Of a DNA stretch of 64,000 nucleotides, positions 1-7,689 are shown piece after piece. Position numbers and translations under genes: made by a program. This DNA is from a virus: positions 1 to 64,000 of the IMG/VR virus record IMGVR_UViG_3300008952_002488, one strand, 5' to 3'. The stretch's first letter is position 1; each line of letters starts with the position of its first letter. The notes under the pieces were generated by a model, which saw nothing but the letters and a program-made list of their open reading frames with translations, searched no databases and was not told the origin of the DNA.

Positions 1-8
1 TCGCAACT

Positions 9-329
9 GTGGTCTGTACGATTTTCATGGGTCTCCTTTTATATGTTGTAAATGAGAGCCGAATTGAGGAGCGACTCGAAACGGCTGCGAGCCACGCTCT
101 TTACAATTTGGAAAGCGTCATCAAACGGCAGAATATAGAGATACAGCAATTGAAGGCAGAAAATAAAAAGATATACAATCACATAAAATTCTGGGCTCCC
201 ATAGAACACAGGCTACCACCAGGCGTGATAGAAAAATGGGACATCAAAGGATATGGTGTTCCCAAATATGAACTCCACTCCCAGAATGTGTGTGAAGAGG
301 ATATGTTATGCTTACCTTTCTTGGAATAA
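9..329 (+). CDS. Membrane-anchored coiled-coil protein, probably 5'-truncated by the window
   Basis: The reading frame is open to the left window edge, so the GTG at 9 may not be the true start. The visible part begins inside a hydrophobic segment (about residues 2-14), followed by a charged helical stretch with heptad character (about 20-60) and a polar tail with two cysteines near the end. That suggests a single-pass membrane protein with an extended coiled coil. It overlaps the next gene by 22 bases, so the two are probably translationally coupled, and the partner is a membrane protease. I do not recognise the family; a spanin-like or protease-accessory role would be a guess. Confidence 0.6.
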   Translation: MVCTIFMGLLLYVVNESRIEERLETAASHALYNLESVIKRQNIEIQQLKAENKKIYNHIKFWAPIEHRLPPGVIEKWDIKGYGVPKYELHSQNVCEEDMLCLPFLE

Positions 330-1111
330 TCGTTTTAGTAATTTTTGTCCATGAACTTGGACACTATGTCGCTGCCCGTGCTGTTGGCGTCGCCGTTGAT
401 AGTTTTTCAATAGGCTTCGGCAAAGTCCTCCTCAAGAAGAAAATATGGGGAACTGAATGGCGACTTTCTTTATTACCGCTGGGCGGATATATCAAACCAC
501 GAGGCGAACAAGATTATCATAATGTTGAGAACGACCCCGAGTCCTTTTGGGCGGTGTCGGCATGGAAGCGAGCCTTTATAGCGGTGATGGGTCCGGTATT
601 TAATTTGTTGTTGCCGTGGCCATTATATTTTATGCTGCTTGTTGGGCAGCCATATCCTGATGTTTATATACCAGAAGGGGCGACTCCCCACCGCATAGGT
701 GTGATGGAAGCGGCTGGTTATTCACATCAGGTTTCCCTAAAAATGTATAAGAGTATATGGGAGGCAGTAACGGTGCCTCGACAAGAGCCTATGTCTGTCA
801 AAGAAATTGGTGGACCTGTTGCAGTTTACGAGTTCACAGAGCAAGCCAGAAAGCGGAGCGCAGAAACAGGAGACTGGGGATTTCTAATCGACTGGATAGC
901 CTTTTTCTCCATCAATCTCGGCGTCATTAATCTACTACCAATTCCAGTATTAGATGGTGGACATATCGGTATCTCTGTGGTGGAAGGTATAAGACGTAAA
1001 AAATTGGCAGTAAAGACACGAAACGTACTAAATATTATTGGTGCGGTTCTAGTGCTCGGAATTTTTGTTTTGGCAATAACTTCTGATGTGCTACGACTTA
1101 CTGGAATCTAG
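308..1111 (+). CDS. RseP-like site-2 (M50) intramembrane metalloprotease lacking PDZ domains
   Basis: This is a polytopic zinc protease of the RseP/S2P family, which cuts substrates within or next to the membrane. The zinc motif HELGH sits at residues 15-19 in the first membrane segment. The conserved GPxxN motif is at 95-99 and the third-ligand LDG motif at 215-217 (VLDGGH). The stretch around 164-220 follows the RseP core closely (GGP, then NLGxxNLLPIPVLDGGH). At 267 residues it is far shorter than the roughly 450-residue RseP. The two periplasmic PDZ domains that normally lie between GPxxN and the C-terminal core are replaced by about 45 residues. In bacteria the family releases sigma-E by cutting RseA and clears signal peptides; the phage role is unknown. 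Family assignment is firm. Confidence 0.9.
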   Translation: MLTFLGIIVLVIFVHELGHYVAARAVGVAVDSFSIGFGKVLLKKKIWGTEWRLSLLPLGGYIKPRGEQDYHNVENDPESFWAVSAWKRAFIAVMGPVFNLLLPWPLYFMLLVGQPYPDVYIPEGATPHRIGVMEAAGYSHQVSLKMYKSIWEAVTVPRQEPMSVKEIGGPVAVYEFTEQARKRSAETGDWGFLIDWIAFFSINLGVINLLPIPVLDGGHIGISVVEGIRRKKLAVKTRNVLNIIGAVLVLGIFVLAITSDVLRLTGI

Positions 1112-1114
1112 GAA

Positions 1115-1123
1115 CTATTTATA
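1115..1123 (+). promoter_or_regulatory. CTATTTATA candidate late-promoter element
   Basis: CTATTTATA preceded by AA, ending 21 bases before the ATG at 1145. It is one of nine similar elements placed upstream of head, tail and tag-protein units in this window. The role is inferred from recurrence. Confidence 0.45.
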
Positions 1124-1144
1124 ACAACCCTCGGGGGGAACAAA

Positions 1145-1249
1145 ATGAAACTCGTACTTCACAAGTTGGTTAATCTTTTTAATGATAAGCACTGTTGCTG
1201 TTGCTGCGGATGCTGCTCCTGCTCGGGGTGCAAAGGAGAATGCAAGTGA
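1145..1249 (+). CDS. Cysteine-rich 34-residue peptide
   Basis: A short ORF with a GGGGGG-containing Shine-Dalgarno region just upstream and a candidate late element 21 bases before the ATG. It encodes 34 residues: a 16-residue amphipathic, basic N-terminus followed by an 18-residue tail holding ten cysteines, including a run of five. Such density suggests metal binding (metallothionein-like) or a disulphide or acylated peptide. Its TGA (1247-1249) overlaps the GTG start of the next gene at 1246, so the pair is probably coupled. I know of no named family. Good translation signals and exact overlap favour a real gene; its size leaves doubt. Confidence 0.6.
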   Translation: MKLVLHKLVNLFNDKHCCCCCGCCSCSGCKGECK

Positions 1250-1710
1250 AAATTAAAGAATCTAAGCTAAGAGAAATTATAAAACAAACGATCTATACAG
1301 AGGTTGGTAGGCGGGCTATTAACGAAGGCCGCATTGATGAACTTTTTGGTTTATTTGGTGGCGGCAAGAAAGGGAAGAAGGGTAATGTTGTTACTTTAGA
1401 TAATCCCGATAAACACACCGGACAGCTTCAGAAAGCTTTTAATGAAATTGGTGGAGCAATGTCAGGCATGGGTGCAAAAGCTATTCCACAATTATTTTCA
1501 AATTTGGCAAAGGCTTTTGCTAAAGGTGGGACAGCCCCTCACGACGAAAACCTTCTTGCTAAAGCTATGATTGAATTTAAAGACCTGAAAGCAAAAGGTT
1601 CGATGCGTGGCTTTGATGGCGTTGAAGAGATGTTGCTTAGTCTAAAGAACAAGCAAATAGGTGACCAGTCCGTTGATAAATTTATGAATGCAATGCTGAA
1701 GCTAACCTAA
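1246..1710 (+). CDS. Tagged small protein, long-tag subfamily (candidate capsid-packaged protein)
   Basis: I choose the GTG at 1246 because AAGGAG ends 7 bases upstream; the ATG at 1240 is too close to that site. The N-terminus V-K-I-K-E-S-K-L-R-E-I-I-K is the shared basic amphipathic tag. It runs on to a site resembling a prohead-protease cut, A-I-N-E followed by GRIDELFG. The product is about 154 residues: after the tag comes a Gly/Lys linker (FGGGKKGKKG) and then a mostly helical domain. A paralogue at 8644 shares the extended leader almost residue for residue (IYAEVGRKVLAEGRVDEFLGGLFGGG) but diverges afterwards. By analogy with T4 internal proteins I infer packaging into the head; the mature function is unknown. 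Confidence 0.75.
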   Translation: MKIKESKLREIIKQTIYTEVGRRAINEGRIDELFGLFGGGKKGKKGNVVTLDNPDKHTGQLQKAFNEIGGAMSGMGAKAIPQLFSNLAKAFAKGGTAPHDENLLAKAMIEFKDLKAKGSMRGFDGVEEMLLSLKNKQIGDQSVDKFMNAMLKLT

Positions 1711-1722
1711 TTGGGATAAAAA

Positions 1723-2910
1723 ATGAATCTCAAAGATCACTTAATAGAACTTATTAACGAAGTCACTCAAGGTGAGATGGAGTTTGCTGAATTAGAAGCA
1801 GCCCGTCAAAACTACAAAGAAAATTTTAGAGACGACGAGGCACGCCACCAGTTTGGAATGATGGTAGAAAAACTCGTAGAACCTATTATGAGTGAGATGG
1901 GACTTTTTTTGGAGGCTGAAGCATTTTATAATCGTGGCGAGATTGTGTTTACCAACTATAAGAACATAGATGTAACGATTGACCCGCTTGGGATGATGGG
2001 AAGATATGATGTTCAGGTGACACCACTCGCTGGCTCGGAAGGCGAAATCAACCCAATGGAGATAAGCCTTGATAGCATGAAAGGCGTCGCCCAATTTATC
2101 AAAGATGAATACCGGGATCAACTATCCCGAGGCGGAACATATGAACAACCACCAAGAGGAATGGTCGGCGAACCAGAAGGACAAATGGAATTGCCCTTAC
2201 CCAGGGAGAGTAAAATGAGAATTACAAAATCACAACTACAACAAATTATTCGGGAAGAAACCAAAAACCTCAAAGAAGCCGCTTCTCGGGAACAGATTGA
2301 AAACTATCTCAGAGACATAGCCGACGGCATGGCTGCCGACGGGCTGAACCCCATGGCAATCAAAATGGGTCTCAACGATGAGTTCATGGATAACTTTGCC
2401 GGAATGGGCGTTCCCTATGGTGCGTTTGAGGAATTTATAGAAGAACTAGCAATGGACGCCGGAGGTGGCATTCGTGTGGAGAACAAAACGAAAATCACGA
2501 AGACTCAACTACAGCAAATCATCAAAGAAGAGATGGAAGCTGAACTTAGCGAAGATAAGTACGCCACCGAGGATGACCGCCCTCTGGGAACAGGTCGCTC
2601 TTTGATGAGTGCCGAAGACGCAAAAAAAGCATCCAGAATGGCTGACAGGTTATATAGCATTCTCGGACCAGACAGTAGCGTTGACTCAGCAGCCAGAATT
2701 TTGGTTCGGCGACTCTCTTACCTCCTGAAGAGGGGTATCGCTGGTGGGCGTCCCGAACCCGAAGGACTGGGAGGACCCTCTTCTGCGGCAGAAATGGAAG
2801 ATTACGAAAGCGATTATCGTGACCCGCCAAGCAAGCCACTCAAAACGGGCAAAGGTCGCCGAGGACCAAGCAAGGCTCAACTTGATATGATGAAGGACTA
2901 CGACATATGA
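1723..2910 (+). CDS. Three-module fusion of tagged proteins (candidate polyprotein)
   Basis: A 395-residue protein built from three units. Unit 1 (1-164) starts with M-N-L-K-D-H-L-I-E-L-I-N-E, a tag-like helix ending in I-N-E. Unit 2 begins at residue 165 (ATG at 2215) with the full tag MRITKSQLQQIIRE. Unit 3 begins near residue 255 with TKITKTQLQQIIKE, where the expected ATG reads ACG. The internal ATG at 2215 still has a GGGAGAG purine stretch about 4 bases upstream, so independent internal initiation is possible. Each unit carries its own I-x-E, so a gp21-type protease could cut the chain into separate proteins. It ends with ATGA overlapping the next tagged gene. The function of the mature domains is unknown. 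Confidence 0.8.
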   Translation: MNLKDHLIELINEVTQGEMEFAELEAARQNYKENFRDDEARHQFGMMVEKLVEPIMSEMGLFLEAEAFYNRGEIVFTNYKNIDVTIDPLGMMGRYDVQVTPLAGSEGEINPMEISLDSMKGVAQFIKDEYRDQLSRGGTYEQPPRGMVGEPEGQMELPLPRESKMRITKSQLQQIIREETKNLKEAASREQIENYLRDIADGMAADGLNPMAIKMGLNDEFMDNFAGMGVPYGAFEEFIEELAMDAGGGIRVENKTKITKTQLQQIIKEEMEAELSEDKYATEDDRPLGTGRSLMSAEDAKKASRMADRLYSILGPDSSVDSAARILVRRLSYLLKRGIAGGRPEPEGLGGPSSAAEMEDYESDYRDPPSKPLKTGKGRRGPSKAQLDMMKDYDI

Positions 2911-3236
2911 AAATCACAAAATCACAACTACGAAAGATTATCAAAGAGGAACTCAAAGAAGCCGGACTCCCACACAGTATGCGGTCAGGAAGATCTATGG
3001 GCGACTTAGACAGGGAAGCAAAAATGAGAGAAACAGATTTCCTCGCTAAGAAGTCAACAGAACTTGACCTCGCCAGAGACGCCGCCCGACCTGCTGACCC
3101 GATTGGACCAGATGATGCCTATGCAATTGCCGAGGTACTTACGGACTTGGGCTTTACTCTTACACGAGGCGGAATGAACAAGTTTGCTGATTTCCTTATT
3201 GACCTAGAAGCCTCCGAAGATTTACGGAGAACATAA
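2907..3236 (+). CDS. Tagged small protein (MKITKSQLRKIIKE leader)
   Basis: A 109-residue protein whose first 14 residues are the canonical tag, ending I-I-K-E at 11-14. The rest is charged and helical, with a small conserved-looking domain near the C-terminus (DDAYAIAEVLTDLGF onward). It overlaps the preceding gene by ATGA and the next by one base, so it sits inside a strictly coupled run of tagged genes. There are no cysteines, membrane segments or recognised catalytic motifs. I infer a capsid-targeted protein cut after Glu14; the domain function is unknown. Confidence 0.8.
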   Translation: MKITKSQLRKIIKEELKEAGLPHSMRSGRSMGDLDREAKMRETDFLAKKSTELDLARDAARPADPIGPDDAYAIAEVLTDLGFTLTRGGMNKFADFLIDLEASEDLRRT

Positions 3237-3499
3237 TGAAAATCACCAAGTCTCAACTACGAAAGATCATTAAAGAAGAACTCCAAGCGGAAGCAGCCGA
3301 AGACCCTCGTGCCCCATCGCCCAAGTCTTATGAATATCCCGATGCTGGCAGCAGCTTCCGAAGAGCGGTAATGAACATGGTCCTTCAAAATGTTGACCTA
3401 TCGGTGCCCCCCGGAAAAAGAGAACAACTCATCAACGACATTCAGTTGGCGTTTGATGCCGCCGGCATCGGCGGACCTATTAGCAGGATGGAACAATAA
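3236..3499 (+). CDS. Tagged small protein (MKITKSQLRKIIKE leader)
   Basis: An 87-residue protein with a tag identical to its upstream neighbour through residue 15 (MKITKSQLRKIIKEEL). Past the tag the sequence is unrelated: an acidic Pro-rich linker and a helical segment (SSFRRAVMNMVLQNVDL). The start overlaps the previous stop by one base, and GGAG lies about 10 bases upstream. Identity limited to the leader supports a portable targeting sequence rather than simple whole-gene duplication. Function unknown. Confidence 0.8.
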   Translation: MKITKSQLRKIIKEELQAEAAEDPRAPSPKSYEYPDAGSSFRRAVMNMVLQNVDLSVPPGKREQLINDIQLAFDAAGIGGPISRMEQ

Positions 3500-3789
3500 T
3501 GAAAATCACAAAGACCCAACTACGAAAGATTATCAAAGAAGCCATCGGCGAAGAGAACGCTTTGATGAAGACTATTAATCGCTGGTCCGAAGAAGGAAAA
3601 GATGTTCCTGTCGGAAAAACGGTAGGAAGAGCAGAGCGCAGCGACCAACTAGACGCAATTCTACAACACATGAGCACGGACCTCGGAAAAGCCATGGATG
3701 TTGTTTCTTACTTGGTAATGAACACTGACCAAGCCGTCCTTGATAAGTGGTTTGAAGGACGAGGCTTGCTCGGAGACCCAGGAGCATAA
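3499..3789 (+). CDS. Tagged small protein (MKITKTQLRKIIKE leader)
   Basis: A 96-residue protein with the tag at 1-14 ending I-I-K-E, followed by AIGEENAL and a helical domain (about 25-90) with a conserved-looking core (ILQHMSTDLGKAMDVVSYLV). It has a one-base overlap with the gene before and a one-base gap to the next start, so it belongs to the same polycistronic run. No enzyme motif is visible. It is interpreted as candidate head-packaged cargo. Confidence 0.8.
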   Translation: MKITKTQLRKIIKEAIGEENALMKTINRWSEEGKDVPVGKTVGRAERSDQLDAILQHMSTDLGKAMDVVSYLVMNTDQAVLDKWFEGRGLLGDPGA

Positions 3790-3790
3790 A

Positions 3791-4048
3791 ATGAAAATAA
3801 CAAAACAACAACTACAAAAAGTTATTAGAGAAGAAGTCACAAAGGCTCTGCGTGAAGACGCCAGCGACGACACCTTTGAAATGGTGGATGTAATCGTCCA
3901 GGCACTAGGACCACAACAAGCCCTTGAAGAACTAGTCCAAGCTATGGAACGCTCCAACGCCCAAGACCTTCTTGGTTATGTTATGCAAATGCACGACATG
4001 CGTATGCCGGGCGACGAAGTTGAAGACTACAAGCCCAGCGATTTTTAG
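3791..4048 (+). CDS. Tagged small protein (MKITKQQLQKVIRE leader)
   Basis: The start is set at the ATG at 3791, because the tag begins there and the previous gene ends at 3789. The 85-residue product has the tag at 1-14 ending V-I-R-E and a second possible cut site at A-L-R-E (19-22). An acidic helical domain follows, rich in Met and Gln, with no Cys. It is part of the coupled run of tagged genes. Function unknown. Confidence 0.78.
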   Translation: MKITKQQLQKVIREEVTKALREDASDDTFEMVDVIVQALGPQQALEELVQAMERSNAQDLLGYVMQMHDMRMPGDEVEDYKPSDF

Positions 4049-4057
4049 GCAAACAAA

Positions 4058-4267
4058 ATGAAAATCACAAAATCTTTACTTCAACAGATTATCAAAGAAG
4101 AACTCCTCAAAGAGCGAGTTTCTTCTGGGGTTGAAGAGATTGACGAGAAGATACAAGAAGTAGAGGATTTCATCAGAGAAAGAATAGATTCTCTAGACAT
4201 GATTGATTTTGCCGCACTACTTGGCGCTTTGAAGGTAAGAATAAAAAATAAGCTCGGACAAGAATAG
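4058..4267 (+). CDS. Tagged small protein (MKITKSLLQQIIKE leader), last of the run
   Basis: A 69-residue protein with the tag ending I-I-K-E at residue 14, followed by a single predicted long acidic helix (VEEIDEKIQEVEDFIRERID). It is the smallest member and closes the first run of tagged genes, 64 bases ahead of the recombination nuclease gene. With so little beyond the tag it may act as a structural filler or internal peptide once cleaved, but that is conjecture. Confidence 0.75.
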   Translation: MKITKSLLQQIIKEELLKERVSSGVEEIDEKIQEVEDFIRERIDSLDMIDFAALLGALKVRIKNKLGQE

Positions 4268-4294
4268 CCCAGCCTAAACACCCCAAACATCATC

Positions 4295-4303
4295 TGATAC
4301 AAT
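4295..4303 (+). promoter_or_regulatory. Possible extended -10 promoter for the Mre11-Rad50 gene
   Basis: TGATACAAT fits an extended -10 (TGn plus TACAAT) 28 bases before the ATG at 4332. I see no good -35, so this is a weak call. Confidence 0.35.
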
Positions 4304-4331
4304 AAGACACACTGACAGAAGGAGTGCGCCT

Positions 4332-7300
4332 ATGGTGCGGATAGCACATTTTGGGGATACCCATATCAAAAACCTGAAATATCATTATGAATATCGTAAG
4401 GCATTTGAGCATATCTACGAGACCCTGCGGAGGGAGAACGTAGATTACATTGTTCATTGTGGCGACTTGGCTCACACAAAAACACAACTCTCACCAGAGT
4501 ATTTTGAGCTAGCCACAGATTTCCTAAAGAACTTGGCTGACATCGCCGAGACCCATATCATCCTCGGCAATCACGACGGCAACCTACGGAACAGCAGCCG
4601 CCAAGATGCTATCACTCCAATTGTGGAAGCACTTAACCACCCAAGTCTAATTCTACACAAGTATTCCGGGGAAATGTTTCTGGAGGATAATCTCTCCTTA
4701 AATATAATGTCCATTTTTGACGAAACCAATTGGCTCGACCCCGCCGACCCAGACGCAATCAACATCGCTCTTTATCACGGAGCAATTAATAATAGCCAAA
4801 CAGACCTCGGCTGGGTGATGGACCACGGCGACCACGACATTTCGGTGTTTGACAAGTTTGACTATGCCATGTTGGGCGACATCCACAAGACCAATCAGGT
4901 TCTCAACGAGAGCGGGACTATCCGCTATTGTGGCTCTACTATCCAGCAAAATCACGGCGAGACAAACGACAAGGGCTTTTTGATTTGGGACATCAAAAGC
5001 AAAACCCACTATGATGTGAAGCATCACCTCGTCAAAAATGTCAAACCCTTTATGACGATTGAACTCACAGAGAAGGGCAACATCCCACGCAAGTTGGATA
5101 TCCCAGAAGGTGCCCGACTGCGTGTGGTGACGCACCACAAAGTCTCACTAGACAAAATCCGCCGTGTGATGGATATTGTCAAAACCCGTTTCAAGCCTGA
5201 GAGCCTCTCTTTTGTAAATAAAGCGGGACTAAAACGAGACAGCGTAAATGTTGACGACCTTGGCAATACGGAGAACCTACGAGACCCCGCAGTCCAAGAG
5301 CGATTAATTCGGGAATACCTAAAAGAATATGAACCCGATACCAAGACATTAGAAAAGGTTTTCCAACTAAATTCCAAGTACGACAGCTATGTCAACGGCG
5401 ATGAGGCTGGGCTACGAAATGTAGAGTGGTCGCTGAAAAAGATGGAGTGGGACAACCTATTCAATTACGGAGAAGGCAACACCGTCAATTTTGAGAAACT
5501 CAACGGCGTTGTCGGCATCTTCGGTAAAAACTATTCAGGCAAGAGTTCTGTTGTTGACAGTATGCTTTACACGGTGTATAATTCAATTAGCAAGAACAAC
5601 CGCAAGAACCTAAACATCATTAACCAGAATAAGCCCTCTGGCTGCGGACGAGTCGAGATTGATGTATCAGGCAAGACCTACATCATTGAGCGGAAGTCCG
5701 AGAAGTACACTCGCAAACTTCACGGAGAAGAAACCGAAGAAGCCAAGACCGATGTAGAGTTCACGGTGATTGACCCAGCCACCAACGAGGAAACTAGCCT
5801 CAACTCGCTGGATCGCAACGGCACAGACAAAGCAATTCGGCGAATCTTTGGAACAATTGACGACTTTTTGCTAACAAGTATGTCCAGCCAGATGGGTGCG
5901 ATGACCTTCATCAACGAGGGTTCAACCAAGCGCAAGGAAATCCTCGCCAAATTTTTAGACCTTGACCAGTTTGAGAAGAAGTTTAGGCGCTCTAAGGAGG
6001 ACAGCATAGAAACCCGAGCCCTGCTCAGAAAATTGGAAGATAATACTTTTGATGAAGATATTACGCAACTCCTCGGAGAACTGACCGATAATGAAAAAGC
6101 AAGGGAAAAGCAGGAAAGGAAATGCGAGAAACTAACCACCGAGTTAGAGACCATTTCCGAGCGAGTCAAAGAGATTGATGGACTTTTCGCATCTGCCCCT
6201 GTTGAACTTATCAACATCGGAAAAGAGACAGCAAGACTTGCGACAGCAGGACAAGAGCGGTCTGATTACAATCTCAAAATTGCCCAGACTAAAAACCAAA
6301 AGAAAGATGTTTTGGAACAAGCGAAAGTCCTCAAAGGACTGCTAGACAAAACAGATGTGTCAGCACTCAAAGAAAAGATTACAGAGTGCGAAGGCATCCA
6401 AAAAGAACTCACCAGCTTAGAAGCAGAGATAAATCTGCGGGAAACCCAAAAAGAAAACTACGAGAAGAAGGTTAGTATTCTCGGCGAAGTGCCCTGCGGA
6501 CCCGAGTTCTCCCATTGTAAATTTATCAAGGACGCCTATGAGTCCAAGTCTCTGCTGGGTGACTGCCGCAAAAGTCTGATGGCTCTCCGCCGCCGCCACA
6601 ACCAGTTGACAACCAAACTGGAAGGTATGGATGTAGAGACACTAGAATCAGAGCGGAACCTCTACAACGACAGGGACAAGGAATATGCTGACCTCTGCAC
6701 CGAGGCAACCAACCTTGACCTATCTTTGGCGCAGATAAAAAATAAACTCCACCTCCTCACCAACGAGATGGCAAGCATCAAAACAAAAATTGAGGTTTAT
6801 GAATTAAACAAGGAAGCAATTGAGAACCGAGAGGAACTCATCAAAGAGCAAGATGACCTCAAAGAAAAGTCCATCAAAATGGAAAGCGACATTGTTATCT
6901 GCGAAACCAAGGTGCTTGACCTTGTAAAACAGCACGGCGGCATTGAAACCCAGATTGAAAACATCAAAGACAAACAACAAGAACTGGAAGACCTGCGGAC
7001 TGACTACGCTGCCTACGATTTGTTCATGCGCTGCACTCATCCTAATGGCATCAGTTATGATGTGGTGAAGCGGATGCTACCTCTTATCAACGAGGAGATC
7101 AGCACGGTGCTTGCCAACGTCACCGACTTCGACATCTTTTTCGAGGCAGAAAAGAATAAATTAGACATCTTCATCAAACATCCAAAGTACGAAGCACGAC
7201 CTTTAGAGATGGCTTCTGGAGCAGAAAAAACGCTCGCAGCCATCGCCATCCGCATCGCCCTAACCAATGTGTCAACCCTACCAAAATCTGACATTATGAT

Positions 7301-7484
7301 TATGGATGAACCGGGCACAGCCTTGGACGCCGAAAACCTTGAAGGCTTTATGCGAGTGATGGAAATGATCAAGGGCTACTACAAAACTGTGCTTTTGATT
7401 ACTCACTTGGATAGTCTCAAAGATATTGCGGATATGACTATTGACATTGAACGTCAAGATGGGTATGCTTTCGTATCTCAATAA
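4332..7484 (+). CDS. Single-chain Mre11-Rad50 (SbcD-SbcC, gp47-gp46) fusion
   Basis: A 1050-residue fusion of the two subunits of the recombination nuclease. Residues 1 to about 260 are the Mre11/SbcD phosphoesterase: GDTH at 8-11, CGD at 43-45, GNHD at 79-82, then YHG and GDIHK. From about 370 the Rad50/SbcC ATPase begins, with Walker A FGKNYSGKSS near 400. A long coiled coil follows, with a CX6C zinc-hook-like apex near 720 (PCGPEFSHCKF). The ABC signature SGAEKT lies near 960 and Walker B IMIMDEPGTALD near 988. In T4, gp46/47 resects ends for recombination-dependent replication and host DNA breakdown. In T4 and bacteria these are separate genes, so a covalent 1:1 fusion is unusual. Confidence 0.93.
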   Translation: MVRIAHFGDTHIKNLKYHYEYRKAFEHIYETLRRENVDYIVHCGDLAHTKTQLSPEYFELATDFLKNLADIAETHIILGNHDGNLRNSSRQDAITPIVEALNHPSLILHKYSGEMFLEDNLSLNIMSIFDETNWLDPADPDAINIALYHGAINNSQTDLGWVMDHGDHDISVFDKFDYAMLGDIHKTNQVLNESGTIRYCGSTIQQNHGETNDKGFLIWDIKSKTHYDVKHHLVKNVKPFMTIELTEKGNIPRKLDIPEGARLRVVTHHKVSLDKIRRVMDIVKTRFKPESLSFVNKAGLKRDSVNVDDLGNTENLRDPAVQERLIREYLKEYEPDTKTLEKVFQLNSKYDSYVNGDEAGLRNVEWSLKKMEWDNLFNYGEGNTVNFEKLNGVVGIFGKNYSGKSSVVDSMLYTVYNSISKNNRKNLNIINQNKPSGCGRVEIDVSGKTYIIERKSEKYTRKLHGEETEEAKTDVEFTVIDPATNEETSLNSLDRNGTDKAIRRIFGTIDDFLLTSMSSQMGAMTFINEGSTKRKEILAKFLDLDQFEKKFRRSKEDSIETRALLRKLEDNTFDEDITQLLGELTDNEKAREKQERKCEKLTTELETISERVKEIDGLFASAPVELINIGKETARLATAGQERSDYNLKIAQTKNQKKDVLEQAKVLKGLLDKTDVSALKEKITECEGIQKELTSLEAEINLRETQKENYEKKVSILGEVPCGPEFSHCKFIKDAYESKSLLGDCRKSLMALRRRHNQLTTKLEGMDVETLESERNLYNDRDKEYADLCTEATNLDLSLAQIKNKLHLLTNEMASIKTKIEVYELNKEAIENREELIKEQDDLKEKSIKMESDIVICETKVLDLVKQHGGIETQIENIKDKQQELEDLRTDYAAYDLFMRCTHPNGISYDVVKRMLPLINEEISTVLANVTDFDIFFEAEKNKLDIFIKHPKYEARPLEMASGAEKTLAAIAIRIALTNVSTLPKSDIMIMDEPGTALDAENLEGFMRVMEMIKGYYKTVLLITHLDSLKDIADMTIDIERQDGYAFVSQ

Positions 7485-7689
7485 AATAAAATACCACTGG
7501 GAGTGTGGACGACATTCCAATATACCTCGGTGTTGTATCCTGTGGTTTATTGGTCCGTGGAGAATAGCATTGAGAGTTCCCAGACTTTGGGCTATGTTTT
7601 ATGAAAATGATTCACACTATATTCGGTGCCCCTTGTGCAGGGTTAGAAATCGCCGGAACAAAATAAAAGAGTGCGACTGTGAGATATGA
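7465..7689 (+). CDS. Small Trp/Cys-rich putative zinc protein
   Basis: A 74-residue ORF overlapping the end of the recombination nuclease by 20 bases and sharing an ATGA with the next gene. That dense packing is the main evidence that it is real. It is rich in Trp and Arg and has scattered cysteines, including CPLC near the C-terminus and a final CDC, suggesting a zinc-binding module. The start could also be the ATG at 7459; neither has a strong ribosome site. No family recognised. Confidence 0.5.
   Translation: MLSYLNKIKYHWECGRHSNIPRCCILWFIGPWRIALRVPRLWAMFYENDSHYIRCPLCRVRNRRNKIKECDCEI

Larger units (their letters stand above)
2215..4105 (+). repeat. Dispersed direct repeats encoding the N-terminal tag
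   Basis: Near-identical segments of about 45 bases start at 2215, 2488, 2907, 3236, 3499, 3791 and 4058. Each begins at or near the start codon with ATGAAAATCACAAA or a close variant and runs to the GAAGAA coding for Lys-Glu-Glu. Similarity collapses after the tag. This is the pattern expected if the same leader was attached to different cargo domains. More distant copies occur at 1246, 8644, 9098 and 19475. Confidence 0.85.

Noticed and set aside
1792-2121. Minus-strand ORF in the fusion gene
   Set aside because: Antisense to a well-supported gene, in a window where all other genes run on the + strand.
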